NCBI GenBank assembly: GCA_021802115.1
Contig: JAKABA010000007.1
Location: 1 to 64,000 of the forward strand
DNA: 64,000 nucleotides
DNA from: a bacterium
Lineage (GTDB): Bacteria > Chloroflexota > Dormibacteria > UBA8260 > Bog-877
Reading direction: 5' to 3'
This document shows positions 16,135 through 23,725 of the stretch, piece by piece. The notes below the pieces were generated by a model. It made no database searches. It saw nothing but the letters and a program-made list of their open reading frames with translations, and was not told the origin of the DNA. Within the stretch, counting starts at the first letter, position 1. Every line of letters begins with the position of its first letter. A program made the translations under genes and the position numbers.

Positions 16135-19100
16135 GCTGGGACCACCTGTGGAGCGCCTCGGCGGTGCTCGTCTATGGTGGCGGTCCGGGGCGGGCTTCCC
16201 CCCTGGCTGCTCTCCAGCGCCTGCACCAGCGCCGCCGCGGTGTCCAGGGAGGTGAGACAGGGGATGCCGCGTTGCACCGCCGCCTGACGGATCCGGTACC
16301 CGTCCCGGACCGGGCGCCAGGAGTCGCTCTGGGACTCCTCTCCAAGCATCTCGTCCGTCGCCACCCGGGAGATGGTGTTGATGACCAGCTGCACCTGCCC
16401 GCCGACCGTCACGTCGACCACGTCGGGGCGTCCTGAGTGCAGCTTGCTGACCTCCACCACGCTGACTCCAGCCTGGCGCAGGGCGGCCGCGGTGCCTGCG
16501 GTGGCGTAGATGGTGAAGCCCAACTCCGCCAGTCTCGCCACCACCGGCAGCCCCTCCGGCTTGTCCTGGTCGGCGATGCTGACCAGGGCTCCCCCCTGGC
16601 GGGGCAACGCCCCCAGGGCCGCCAGGAACGCCTTCTCCAGCGCGGCCGAGAGCGTGGCGTCGACGCCGATCACCTCGCCCGTCGAGGTCATCTCCGGTCC
16701 CAGGACCGTGTCCACCGAGTTCAGCTTGCGGCTGGAGAACACCGGGGCTTTGACCGCGATCAGCGGTGGCGGGGTGGCCAGCCCGGGGCGCAGCCCCTGC
16801 CCCCGGAGGGACTGTCCCAGCATCGCCCGGACCGCGGCGTCCACCATCGCCACTCCGGTCACCTTGCTGAGGAAGGGTACCGTCCGGCTGGAGCGGGGAT
16901 TGACCTCGATCACCAGCACCCGCCCTCGGTGGACCACGTACTGAACGTTGATGAGCCCCACCGTGCCGGTCTCCAGAGCGAGCCTGGTGGTGGTCTCGAC
17001 CAGCTCCGCGATCGCCTCCGGCCGGAGGCGCTGGGGCGGGAAGACCGCCATCGAGTCGCCGGAGTGCACCCCGGCCCTCTCGATGTGCTCCATCACCCCG
17101 GGGACCAGGACCTCGGTCCCGTCGCTGACCGCGTCGACCTCGACCTCGAGCCCCAGGATGTACTTGTCGATAAGGACCTCGCCCCCGGCGTCGCCGGAGG
17201 CCCGCAGCGCCTCCCCCAGGTAGTGGCGCAACTCCTCCTCGGAGTGGGTGACGTCCATCGCCCGCCCCCCCAGCACGTAGGAGGGCCGCACCAGCACCGG
17301 ATAGCCCACTCGGCGCGCGATCGCCACCGCCTCGTCCGGGTCCCGGGTCACCGCCCCGGGCGGCCGCGCGATCCCCAGGCGGCCGAGCAGGGCCTCGAAC
17401 TGGCCGCGATCCTCGGCCATCTCTATCGACCGGCTGGGTGACCCGAGCAAGGGCACCCCGAGCCGTTCCAGGCGGGGCGCCAGATTGATCGCGGTCTGGC
17501 CGCCGAACTGGACCACGACCCCCAGCGGGCGCTCCACTGAGCAGACCTCGAGGACCGCCTCCAGGTCGAGAGGTTCGAAGTAGAGGCGGCTGCTGCAGTC
17601 GAAGTCGGTGGACACCGTCTCCGGATTGCTGTTGATCATGACCGCCTCCAGGCCCTGGCGGCGCAGGGCCGCCGCTGCCTGCACAGAGCAGTAATCGAAC
17701 TCGATCCCCTGGCCAATCCGGATCGGCCCAGAGCCCAGCACCACGGCCGCTCCACCCCCGGCCCGCTGTTCGTTCTCCTGCTCGAAACTGGAGTAGAAGT
17801 AGGGGGTGGTGGCGTCGAACTCGGCGGCACAGGTGTCGACGCACTTGAAGGTGGGCTGAATCCCCGCCGCCAGGCGATGCTCTCGCACCCGCTGGGGGTC
17901 AAGGTGGATGAGCCCGGCGATCCGTTGGTCGGTGAGCCCGAACTGCTTGGCTCGCCTGAGCAGGCCCTGCTCCGGGACGGCACCGGGGTTCTGCCCCAGC
18001 TCCTGCTCCAGAGCGACCAGCTCCCCCAGCCGGTCACAGAACCAGGCCGGGTATCCGGTGCGGGCGGCGACCGTGATCGCCGGCTGGCCCAGACGGAGCG
18101 CCTCCAGCACTCCCAAGAGGCGCAGATCGGTGGCCTGCTCAAGCCTCTCGCTGGCCAGCCGCAGCGCGGTCTCGTCCGCTTGGCCCTGCTCCAGCGAGCG
18201 CAGGGCCTTGGAGATCGCGGCCTGGAAGTTGCGCCCGATCGCCATCGCCTCGCCGGTGGACTTCATCTGGGTGCCCAGGCGGCGGTCGCCGTGGGGGAAC
18301 TTGTCGAAGGGCCAGCGGGGAATCTTGACCACGCAGTAGTCGAGGCTGGGCTCGAAGGCGGCCGAGGTGCGCTGCGTCACCTGGTTTTGGATCTCGCGCA
18401 GGCTGAGCCCGAGCGCGATCTTGGCGGCCACCCGCGCGATTGGGTAGCCGGTCGCCTTCGAGGCCAGCGCCGAGGAGCGGCTGACCCTGGGGTTGACCTC
18501 GATCACGAAGTAATTGCTGGCGTCGGGGGCGAGCGCGAACTGGACGTTGCAGCCGCCCTCGATCCCCAGCGCGGAGATGATCCGGAGCGCCGCCGAGCGC
18601 AGCTGCTGGTGCTCCTTGTCGGTCAGGGTCTGGCTGGGGGCAACCACCACCGAGTCCCCGGTGTGGACCCCCATGGGGTCGAGGTTCTCCATGTTGCAAA
18701 CGCAGATGCAGCTGCCATCTCCATCGCGCATCACCTCGTACTCCAGCTCCCGCCAGCCCAGCAGAGCCTGCTCCACCAGCACCTGGGTGATGGGGCTGGC
18801 CCGGAGGCCCCGGGCCACGATCTGCTCCAGCTCCTCGTCACTGGTGGCGATCCCGCCGCCGGTGCCGCCCAGGGTGAAGGCGGGCCGCACCACCAGGGGC
18901 AGCCCGACCTCGGCGGCGAACTCGACCGCCTCGGCGACGCTGTTCACCGTGCGGGAGGGCGGTACCGGCTCCCCGATCGCCAGCATCCGGCGCTTGAACC
19001 GGTCCCGGTCCTCGGAGTCGCGCACCGCTTCCAGCTGCGTTCCGAGCACCCGCACCGAGTGGCGCGCCAGGACCCCCTGGTCGTCGAGCTGGACGGCGAG

Positions 19101-20567
19101 GTTGAGGGCGGTCTGGCCGCCCAGCCCGGCCAGCAGGGCATCGGGGCGCTCCAGAGCGATGACCCGCTCGACCGACTCCACGGTGAGGGGCTCCAGGTAG
19201 ACCCGGTCGGCGGTGTCCTCGTCGGTCATGATGGTGGCCGGGTTGCTGTTGACCAGCACCACCTCGACACCCTCCTCGCGCAGGGAGTGGCAGGCCTGAG
19301 TCCCGGCGTAGTCGAACTCGGCGGCCTGCCCGATCACGATCGGGCCACTGCCCAGGACCAGCACCTTGCGGGGCCGTGAGCGGGTTGTCGCCAGGGCCGG
19401 TGCCGATTCCAGCCGCTGCTCACCCCGGCAGAGAGCCAGGAACTCGTCGAAGAGGTGCTGGCGGTCCTGCGGCCCGGGGCTTCCCTCCGGGTGGTACTGA
19501 ACTGAGATCACCGGCAGCTGCCGGTGCCGGAGGCCCTCCACCGAGTCGTCGTTGAGGTTGCGTTCCGAGACAAACCAGCCTGAGCCCTCTGGAATGCTCT
19601 CCCCGTCGACCTGGAACTCATGATTTTGGGGGGTGACGAAGACTCTGCCGGTGGTCTCGTCCCGGACAGGGTGATTGCCCCCGTGGTGCCCGAACGGGAG
19701 CCGGCTGGTGGTCGCCCCGATCGCCCGGCCCACCAGCTGGTGTCCGAGGCAGATCGCCAGCACCGGGTAGCGGGCCAGGACCTCCCGGGTGAGCGCCAGC
19801 TCCGAGGGGAGCTGGGCCGGGTCGCCGGGTCCGTTGGTCAGCACCACCCCGTCCGGGGCCAGGCGCTCCAGATCGGCTGGGGTGGCGGAGTGGGGCAGCA
19901 CCCACACCTCGGCACCTCGGCTGACCAGTGACCGCAGGGTGTTGTGCTTGACGCCAAAGTCGATCACCGCGACCCGTGGCCGCTGGTCGCCCACGCTACC
20001 GCCGGCGCCGCGCCGCAGGGCTGGATGGAGCGGCTCGCTGGCCTGGTAGGGCTCCTGGCAGGAGACCTCAGCGACCAGCCTCTGCTGGGACACCCCGGGC
20101 GACTCGAGGGCCAGTCGCAGGAGCTCGCCGTGATCCCGCCCGTCCCGCGGGGCCAGCACCCCCTTGAGGGTCCCGTGGTCGCGAAGGTGCCGGGTCAGCG
20201 CCCGGGTGTCGACCCCGGTCAGCCCCGGGATGCCCTGGCGCTCCAACCAGCTGGCGAACGTCTCCTGCGCCTGCCAGTGGGGGGAGGTGGGACTCGCCTC
20301 GGCGACGATCACCCCCCGGGCCCAGGCCCGGGTCGACTCCATGTCAACTTGGGCACAGCCGACGTTGCCGATCAGGGGCTGGGTGAAGACCACGAACTGC
20401 CCCGCGTAGGAGGGATCCGTGAGCACCTCCTGGTAGCCGGTCATGCAGGTGTTGAAAACCACCTCGCCGAAGGCCTGCTGGGACGCCGCCCCCAGCCAGG
20501 TGCCCTCGAAGCTGGCCCCCGACTCAAGGACCAGGATCCCCCGGGGCCGCGGGCTGCCCTCAGTCAA
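16131..20567 (-). CDS. carAB: Fused carbamoyl-phosphate synthase, small and large subunits (CarA-CarB)
   Basis: A single 1478-residue polypeptide makes carbamoyl phosphate from glutamine, bicarbonate and 2 ATP. Residues 1-380 are CarA: the N-terminal CarA domain and a class I glutamine amidotransferase with nucleophile Cys273 in ICLGHQ and the His359/Glu361 pair in QYHPEGSPGP. A ~20-residue linker leads at ~400 to CarB, which begins KVLVLGSGPIVIGQ. Both ATP-grasp halves are complete (EFDYAGTQ, NSNPATIMTD, then GSGPIRIGQGIEFDY, NSNPETVSTDFD), and a methylglyoxal-synthase-like allosteric domain occupies the last ~140 residues. There is no stop or better start at the junction. Bacterial CarA and CarB are normally separate. 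The start overlaps pyrC by eight bases and the stop overlaps pyrK. Confidence 0.96.
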   Translation of the reverse strand: MTEGSPRPRGILVLESGASFEGTWLGAASQQAFGEVVFNTCMTGYQEVLTDPSYAGQFVVFTQPLIGNVGCAQVDMESTRAWARGVIVAEASPTSPHWQAQETFASWLERQGIPGLTGVDTRALTRHLRDHGTLKGVLAPRDGRDHGELLRLALESPGVSQQRLVAEVSCQEPYQASEPLHPALRRGAGGSVGDQRPRVAVIDFGVKHNTLRSLVSRGAEVWVLPHSATPADLERLAPDGVVLTNGPGDPAQLPSELALTREVLARYPVLAICLGHQLVGRAIGATTSRLPFGHHGGNHPVRDETTGRVFVTPQNHEFQVDGESIPEGSGWFVSERNLNDDSVEGLRHRQLPVISVQYHPEGSPGPQDRQHLFDEFLALCRGEQRLESAPALATTRSRPRKVLVLGSGPIVIGQAAEFDYAGTQACHSLREEGVEVVLVNSNPATIMTDEDTADRVYLEPLTVESVERVIALERPDALLAGLGGQTALNLAVQLDDQGVLARHSVRVLGTQLEAVRDSEDRDRFKRRMLAIGEPVPPSRTVNSVAEAVEFAAEVGLPLVVRPAFTLGGTGGGIATSDEELEQIVARGLRASPITQVLVEQALLGWRELEYEVMRDGDGSCICVCNMENLDPMGVHTGDSVVVAPSQTLTDKEHQQLRSAALRIISALGIEGGCNVQFALAPDASNYFVIEVNPRVSRSSALASKATGYPIARVAAKIALGLSLREIQNQVTQRTSAAFEPSLDYCVVKIPRWPFDKFPHGDRRLGTQMKSTGEAMAIGRNFQAAISKALRSLEQGQADETALRLASERLEQATDLRLLGVLEALRLGQPAITVAARTGYPAWFCDRLGELVALEQELGQNPGAVPEQGLLRRAKQFGLTDQRIAGLIHLDPQRVREHRLAAGIQPTFKCVDTCAAEFDATTPYFYSSFEQENEQRAGGGAAVVLGSGPIRIGQGIEFDYCSVQAAAALRRQGLEAVMINSNPETVSTDFDCSSRLYFEPLDLEAVLEVCSVERPLGVVVQFGGQTAINLAPRLERLGVPLLGSPSRSIEMAEDRGQFEALLGRLGIARPPGAVTRDPDEAVAIARRVGYPVLVRPSYVLGGRAMDVTHSEEELRHYLGEALRASGDAGGEVLIDKYILGLEVEVDAVSDGTEVLVPGVMEHIERAGVHSGDSMAVFPPQRLRPEAIAELVETTTRLALETGTVGLINVQYVVHRGRVLVIEVNPRSSRTVPFLSKVTGVAMVDAAVRAMLGQSLRGQGLRPGLATPPPLIAVKAPVFSSRKLNSVDTVLGPEMTSTGEVIGVDATLSAALEKAFLAALGALPRQGGALVSIADQDKPEGLPVVARLAELGFTIYATAGTAAALRQAGVSVVEVSKLHSGRPDVVDVTVGGQVQLVINTISRVATDEMLGEESQSDSWRPVRDGYRIRQAAVQRGIPCLTSLDTAAALVQALESSQGGSPPRTATIDEHRRGAPQVVPA

Positions 20568-21879
20568 CTCCGATCTCGGCGCCCAGGCCAGGGCTTACGT
20601 ACACCGGGCGGCCCCGGGAGAAGGTCGCCAGCACGGTGCCGCGCAGCTCCTGGTGCCAGAAGGGCGTGTTGGTCCCCAGCGAGATCCACGAATTCCGGTC
20701 CGGAGTCCAGCTACCGGCCGGGTCGAACCAGGTCAGATGGGCCGGCTTTCCGACCTGGATCCCAGTGTCCGGGAGCCCGTCCGCGGCCGGGCCCAGGACC
20801 CTGAGGGGGCCGGCAGTGAGCGCTGCCACGATCCGGGCCAGATTTGATCCGGAATCCGGGTGGCCGAGCACCACGGAGAGAACGGCCTGGACTCCGCTGA
20901 ACCCCGGCGGACGTCTCTGCAGGTGATCGGTGGGGACCTCATGGGGAGCGTGGTCACTGGCGATGGCGTCGATGGTGCCGTCCAGCAGACCCTCCCAGAG
21001 CGCGGCTCGATCCTCTTCGGTGCGCAGGGGCGGATTGCAGGTGAGCGTGAGCCCGGGGAGGTCGGGGTCCCGCATGAAGCCGCTCAGCATGAGGTGGTGG
21101 GGGGTGACCTCCGCCGTGAGGGCCAGCCCCTCGGACTTGGCCTGGCGCACCAGGGTCACGGAGGTGGCCGTGGTCAGGTGCTGCAGGTGGAGCCGGCCCA
21201 CCTCGGCCGCCCGGAGCGCCGCGATCGAGGATGTCACGGCCGCCTCCTCCGCCTCGGCGGGGCGCAGGGCCCAGGTGGTGGGGTCGCTCCCCGCCCACTC
21301 GTTGGCCATAGCGATGATCCGCTCGTCCTCGGGGTGGATGGCGACCAGGCGGTCCAGGGCATGGGCGCGGGCCAGCCCCTCCGCCAGGATCCGCTGGTCG
21401 CAGCCGTGGCGGCCGTCGTCGGAGAAGCCAGCGGCGCCGGCCGCGACCAGGCCCTCCATGTCGACCAGATCTTGGCCGCCCAGACCGGCGCTGCAGGCTC
21501 CGAACTGCAAGATGGGAATCCTGCCCCAGGCCCGGTTCTTGCTCTGGGCTTGGCGCAGCCGCGGCGCGGTGTCCAGCGGGGGTTGCAGGTTGGCCATGGC
21601 GCAGATCGCCCCGAAACCGCCCGCCGCGGCGGCCGCGGTGGCGTTGGCGATCCGCTCCTTCCAGGGCTGCCCAGGTTCGCGCAGGTGGCAGTGAAGGTCG
21701 AGGAAGGCCGGCGCGACCACGCTGCCAGGGTGCTCCAGGACCACTCCGCCGGGCGGGAGGGCCACCTTGTTCGCGAGCTGGGCCACCACTCCGTCACGGA
21801 TCAGCAAGTCGCAGCTGTCGCGGTCCTCGCCGCCGACCGGATCGACGACCCGGACCCTGCGCAGCAGCAGCACTCTCAC
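20560..21879 (-). CDS. pyrC: Dihydroorotase
   Basis: A 439-residue zinc amidohydrolase cyclising carbamoyl aspartate. The metal site begins with HCHLREPG near residue 63; other metal ligands are in IHPED and the LHLQHLTT segment, and the catalytic Asp is in IASDHAPH near 315. The length and the NPPLRTEEDR segment mark a class I (Bacillus/actinobacterial-type) dihydroorotase. The start overlaps the pyrR stop by four bases (ATGA type) and the stop overlaps the carAB start, so expression is translationally coupled within the pyr operon. Confidence 0.96.
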   Translation of the reverse strand: MRVLLLRRVRVVDPVGGEDRDSCDLLIRDGVVAQLANKVALPPGGVVLEHPGSVVAPAFLDLHCHLREPGQPWKERIANATAAAAAGGFGAICAMANLQPPLDTAPRLRQAQSKNRAWGRIPILQFGACSAGLGGQDLVDMEGLVAAGAAGFSDDGRHGCDQRILAEGLARAHALDRLVAIHPEDERIIAMANEWAGSDPTTWALRPAEAEEAAVTSSIAALRAAEVGRLHLQHLTTATSVTLVRQAKSEGLALTAEVTPHHLMLSGFMRDPDLPGLTLTCNPPLRTEEDRAALWEGLLDGTIDAIASDHAPHEVPTDHLQRRPPGFSGVQAVLSVVLGHPDSGSNLARIVAALTAGPLRVLGPAADGLPDTGIQVGKPAHLTWFDPAGSWTPDRNSWISLGTNTPFWHQELRGTVLATFSRGRPVYVSPGLGAEIGVD

Positions 21880-22469
21880 GATGCCGGCGCTCCGGACCGT
21901 TCCAGCAGGATGGCGTCCTCTGGGTCCCAGCCCGCCACCCTGACCGCCACCCGCTCGTTCTGGGCGGTGGGGATGTTCTTGCCCACGTAGGTGGCCCGCA
22001 GAGGTAGCTCGCGGTGCCCCCGATCGACCAGGGCCAGAAGCTCGACCGCCCTTGGCCGCGCCAGTTCCGCCAGGGCCACCAGAGCCGCCCGGGCGGTCCG
22101 GCCGTGGTAGAAGACGTCGTCCACCAGCACCACCACTCGATCGCCAACCGCGGCCGCGGTGGCCGCCGGCAGCGGGAAGTCGGGCAGGACTCCCGAGCGG
22201 GTGGCCCCCGCCGGCCGGATCTGGTCGTCTCGGTAGGGGCCGACGTCCAGGCTCACGCTTTCCCAGCTACCGCCTCCCTGTTCCTCGATCATGCGGCGCA
22301 GCCGGTCGGCCAGGAACACCCCCCTGGTGACGATCCCGCAGAGGGTCACCGGGGCCGGGTCTCGGTGTCGCTCCTGGAGCTCCCGCGAGAGCCTGAAGAG
22401 AATGCGCTGGACTTCGTCCGAGTCGGCCAGCAACTGGTGGGCGGGCGCCATCACGCGGTTGCCTGTCAA
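21876..22469 (-). CDS. pyrR: PyrR bifunctional regulator/uracil phosphoribosyltransferase
   Basis: A 197-residue phosphoribosyltransferase-fold protein that binds UMP/UTP and pyr mRNA. The PRPP motif reads VVVLVDDVFYHGRTARAAL, one His replacing the more usual Thr before GRT; GIVTRGVFLADRL, YRDDQ and the RGHRELPLRATYVGKNIPT segment are diagnostic for PyrR. ATG 22469 overlaps pyrB; a second ATG six codons later is possible. It is placed second in the operon, after pyrB. The leader upstream of pyrB contains a matching RNA-binding hairpin, so it probably autoregulates the operon in response to uridine nucleotides. Confidence 0.95.
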   Translation of the reverse strand: MTGNRVMAPAHQLLADSDEVQRILFRLSRELQERHRDPAPVTLCGIVTRGVFLADRLRRMIEEQGGGSWESVSLDVGPYRDDQIRPAGATRSGVLPDFPLPAATAAAVGDRVVVLVDDVFYHGRTARAALVALAELARPRAVELLALVDRGHRELPLRATYVGKNIPTAQNERVAVRVAGWDPEDAILLERSGAPAS

Positions 22470-23413
22470 GCCGTGAGAACCCGGCTCAACAAGGCCATCC
22501 GCACCGGCACCCCGTTGCGGGCCTGCCGGAAGTAGGCGGCCCTGGGGTCGCTGTCAACCTCGGGGTCGATCTCGCCCACCCGGGGAAGCGGGTGCATCAC
22601 GATCGCGCCCCCGGGCAGGGCCCGCATCACCTGCGGGGTGATCGCGAACCGCTGCCGCTCCGCGTCGGCCTCCAGCCAGGGCTCCGAGAGGCGCTCGGTC
22701 TGGATCCTGGTCTGGTAGACCACGTCGGCCTCGCCGACCGCGTGCATGAGGTCCTCGTCGTGCTCCACTCGCACCCCGCGCTGCCGGAGGGTGGAGATCA
22801 GTTGGTCACCCATCCGGACTCTTCCGGGGGCCACCAGGGTGAGCCGTAGGCCCGGGTACATCGAGAGCAGCTGGGCCAGGGAGTGGACAGTCCTGCCGTT
22901 GGCGAGGTCCCCCACCAGCACCACATGGAGATCGTGCAGGCGCCCCAGCTCGTCCGAGATCGTGTAGAGGTCGAGGAGTGCCTGGGTGGGATGTTCCCCG
23001 GGACCGTCGCCGGCATTTATCACGGGGACCGGGGCGACCGCCGCCGCCCGCGCGGCGGCCCCCTCTTCTGAGTGCCGGAGCACGATGCAGTCGGCGTAGC
23101 CGCCCACGATCCGGACCGTGTCCTCCAGGGTTTCGCCCTTGACCGCGGAGGAGAAGTCACGGGCATTCTCGGTGCCCACCACCTGCCCGCCCAGGCGCAG
23201 CATCGCGGACTCGAAGCTGAGCCTGGTCCTGGTGCTGGGCTCGTAGAAGAGGGTGGCCATGATGCGGCCCCCCAGTGGCCCTGGCTGGCGGTCCTCCAGC
23301 AGCGCCGCCATGGACCTGGTGCGCTGGAAGAGGTCCTCGACCAGGTGGGGATCAAACTGGCTGGCCGAGATCACGTGGCGTAGCCCGCCCGAAACTTTCC
23401 CCTGCACCATCAT
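22466..23413 (-). CDS. pyrB: Aspartate carbamoyltransferase catalytic subunit
   Basis: A 315-residue enzyme joining carbamoyl phosphate and aspartate. The carbamoyl-phosphate site FYEPSTRTRLSFE, the HPTQALLDLYTI segment and HPLPRVGEID are all intact. No regulatory-chain gene pyrI is nearby, consistent with a PyrR-regulated system. ATG 23413 has GGGAGG six bases upstream (23425-23420); ATG 23410 is the next codon. It is the first gene of the operon and receives the regulatory leader described at 23479-23509. Confidence 0.97.
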   Translation of the reverse strand: MMVQGKVSGGLRHVISASQFDPHLVEDLFQRTRSMAALLEDRQPGPLGGRIMATLFYEPSTRTRLSFESAMLRLGGQVVGTENARDFSSAVKGETLEDTVRIVGGYADCIVLRHSEEGAAARAAAVAPVPVINAGDGPGEHPTQALLDLYTISDELGRLHDLHVVLVGDLANGRTVHSLAQLLSMYPGLRLTLVAPGRVRMGDQLISTLRQRGVRVEHDEDLMHAVGEADVVYQTRIQTERLSEPWLEADAERQRFAITPQVMRALPGGAIVMHPLPRVGEIDPEVDSDPRAAYFRQARNGVPVRMALLSRVLTA

Positions 23414-23478
23414 GGCCAGCCTCCCGTGAGGTCCAGCCGGGTCGCAAGGCGGCGGTGGCGGCCCAAAACCGCCCAGCT

Positions 23479-23509
23479 CCTTGTCGGCCTCACTGGACCG
23501 GCTTCAAGG
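23479..23509 (-). promoter_or_regulatory. PyrR-binding hairpin in the pyr leader
   Basis: On the minus strand the core GGTCCAGTGAGGCC (23499-23486) matches 12 of 14 positions of the PyrR RNA consensus ARUCCNGNGAGGYU. It sits in a hairpin with outer stem CCTTG (23509-23505) and CAAGG (23483-23479). The same core can instead pair with CTGGACC at 23436-23430, four bases before the pyrB ribosome site, giving two exclusive folds. A second small hairpin GGCGG/CCGCC lies at 23473-23457. Together these suggest PyrR controls pyrB translation or leader termination. Confidence 0.7.
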
Positions 23510-23522
23510 TCGCGCTGCAGCC

Positions 23523-23528
23523 AGTATA
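23523..23528 (-). promoter_or_regulatory. Candidate -10 box of the pyr operon
   Basis: TATACT on the minus strand lies just upstream of the PyrR hairpin and would start transcription near 23516, giving a leader of about 105 bases. No good -35 hexamer is seen. Confidence 0.45.
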
Positions 23529-23725
23529 GCGCCGGCAGCGCCGCCTCCACCTGGCTGGGTTGGGCTCGCGACCGCCCCCCGGCACGCTCCAGGCTGGGCT
23601 GTTGGCGGCCCAGGGAAGCAGGCACGTTCTGGCCGTCTAATGGCTGCCAACGCCTACCACGTGCTTGCCGACGGCCGCGGCGTCTGCTTGGAGACCCCCA
23701 TGCCGACTCGGGGTCTTGCCAGCGC

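Noticed and set aside
17877..19379. A 500-codon plus-strand open frame inside carAB.
   Set aside because: Antisense to the ATP-grasp domains of CarB, whose motifs are complete; the antisense frame shows only mirror-image low-complexity sequence.
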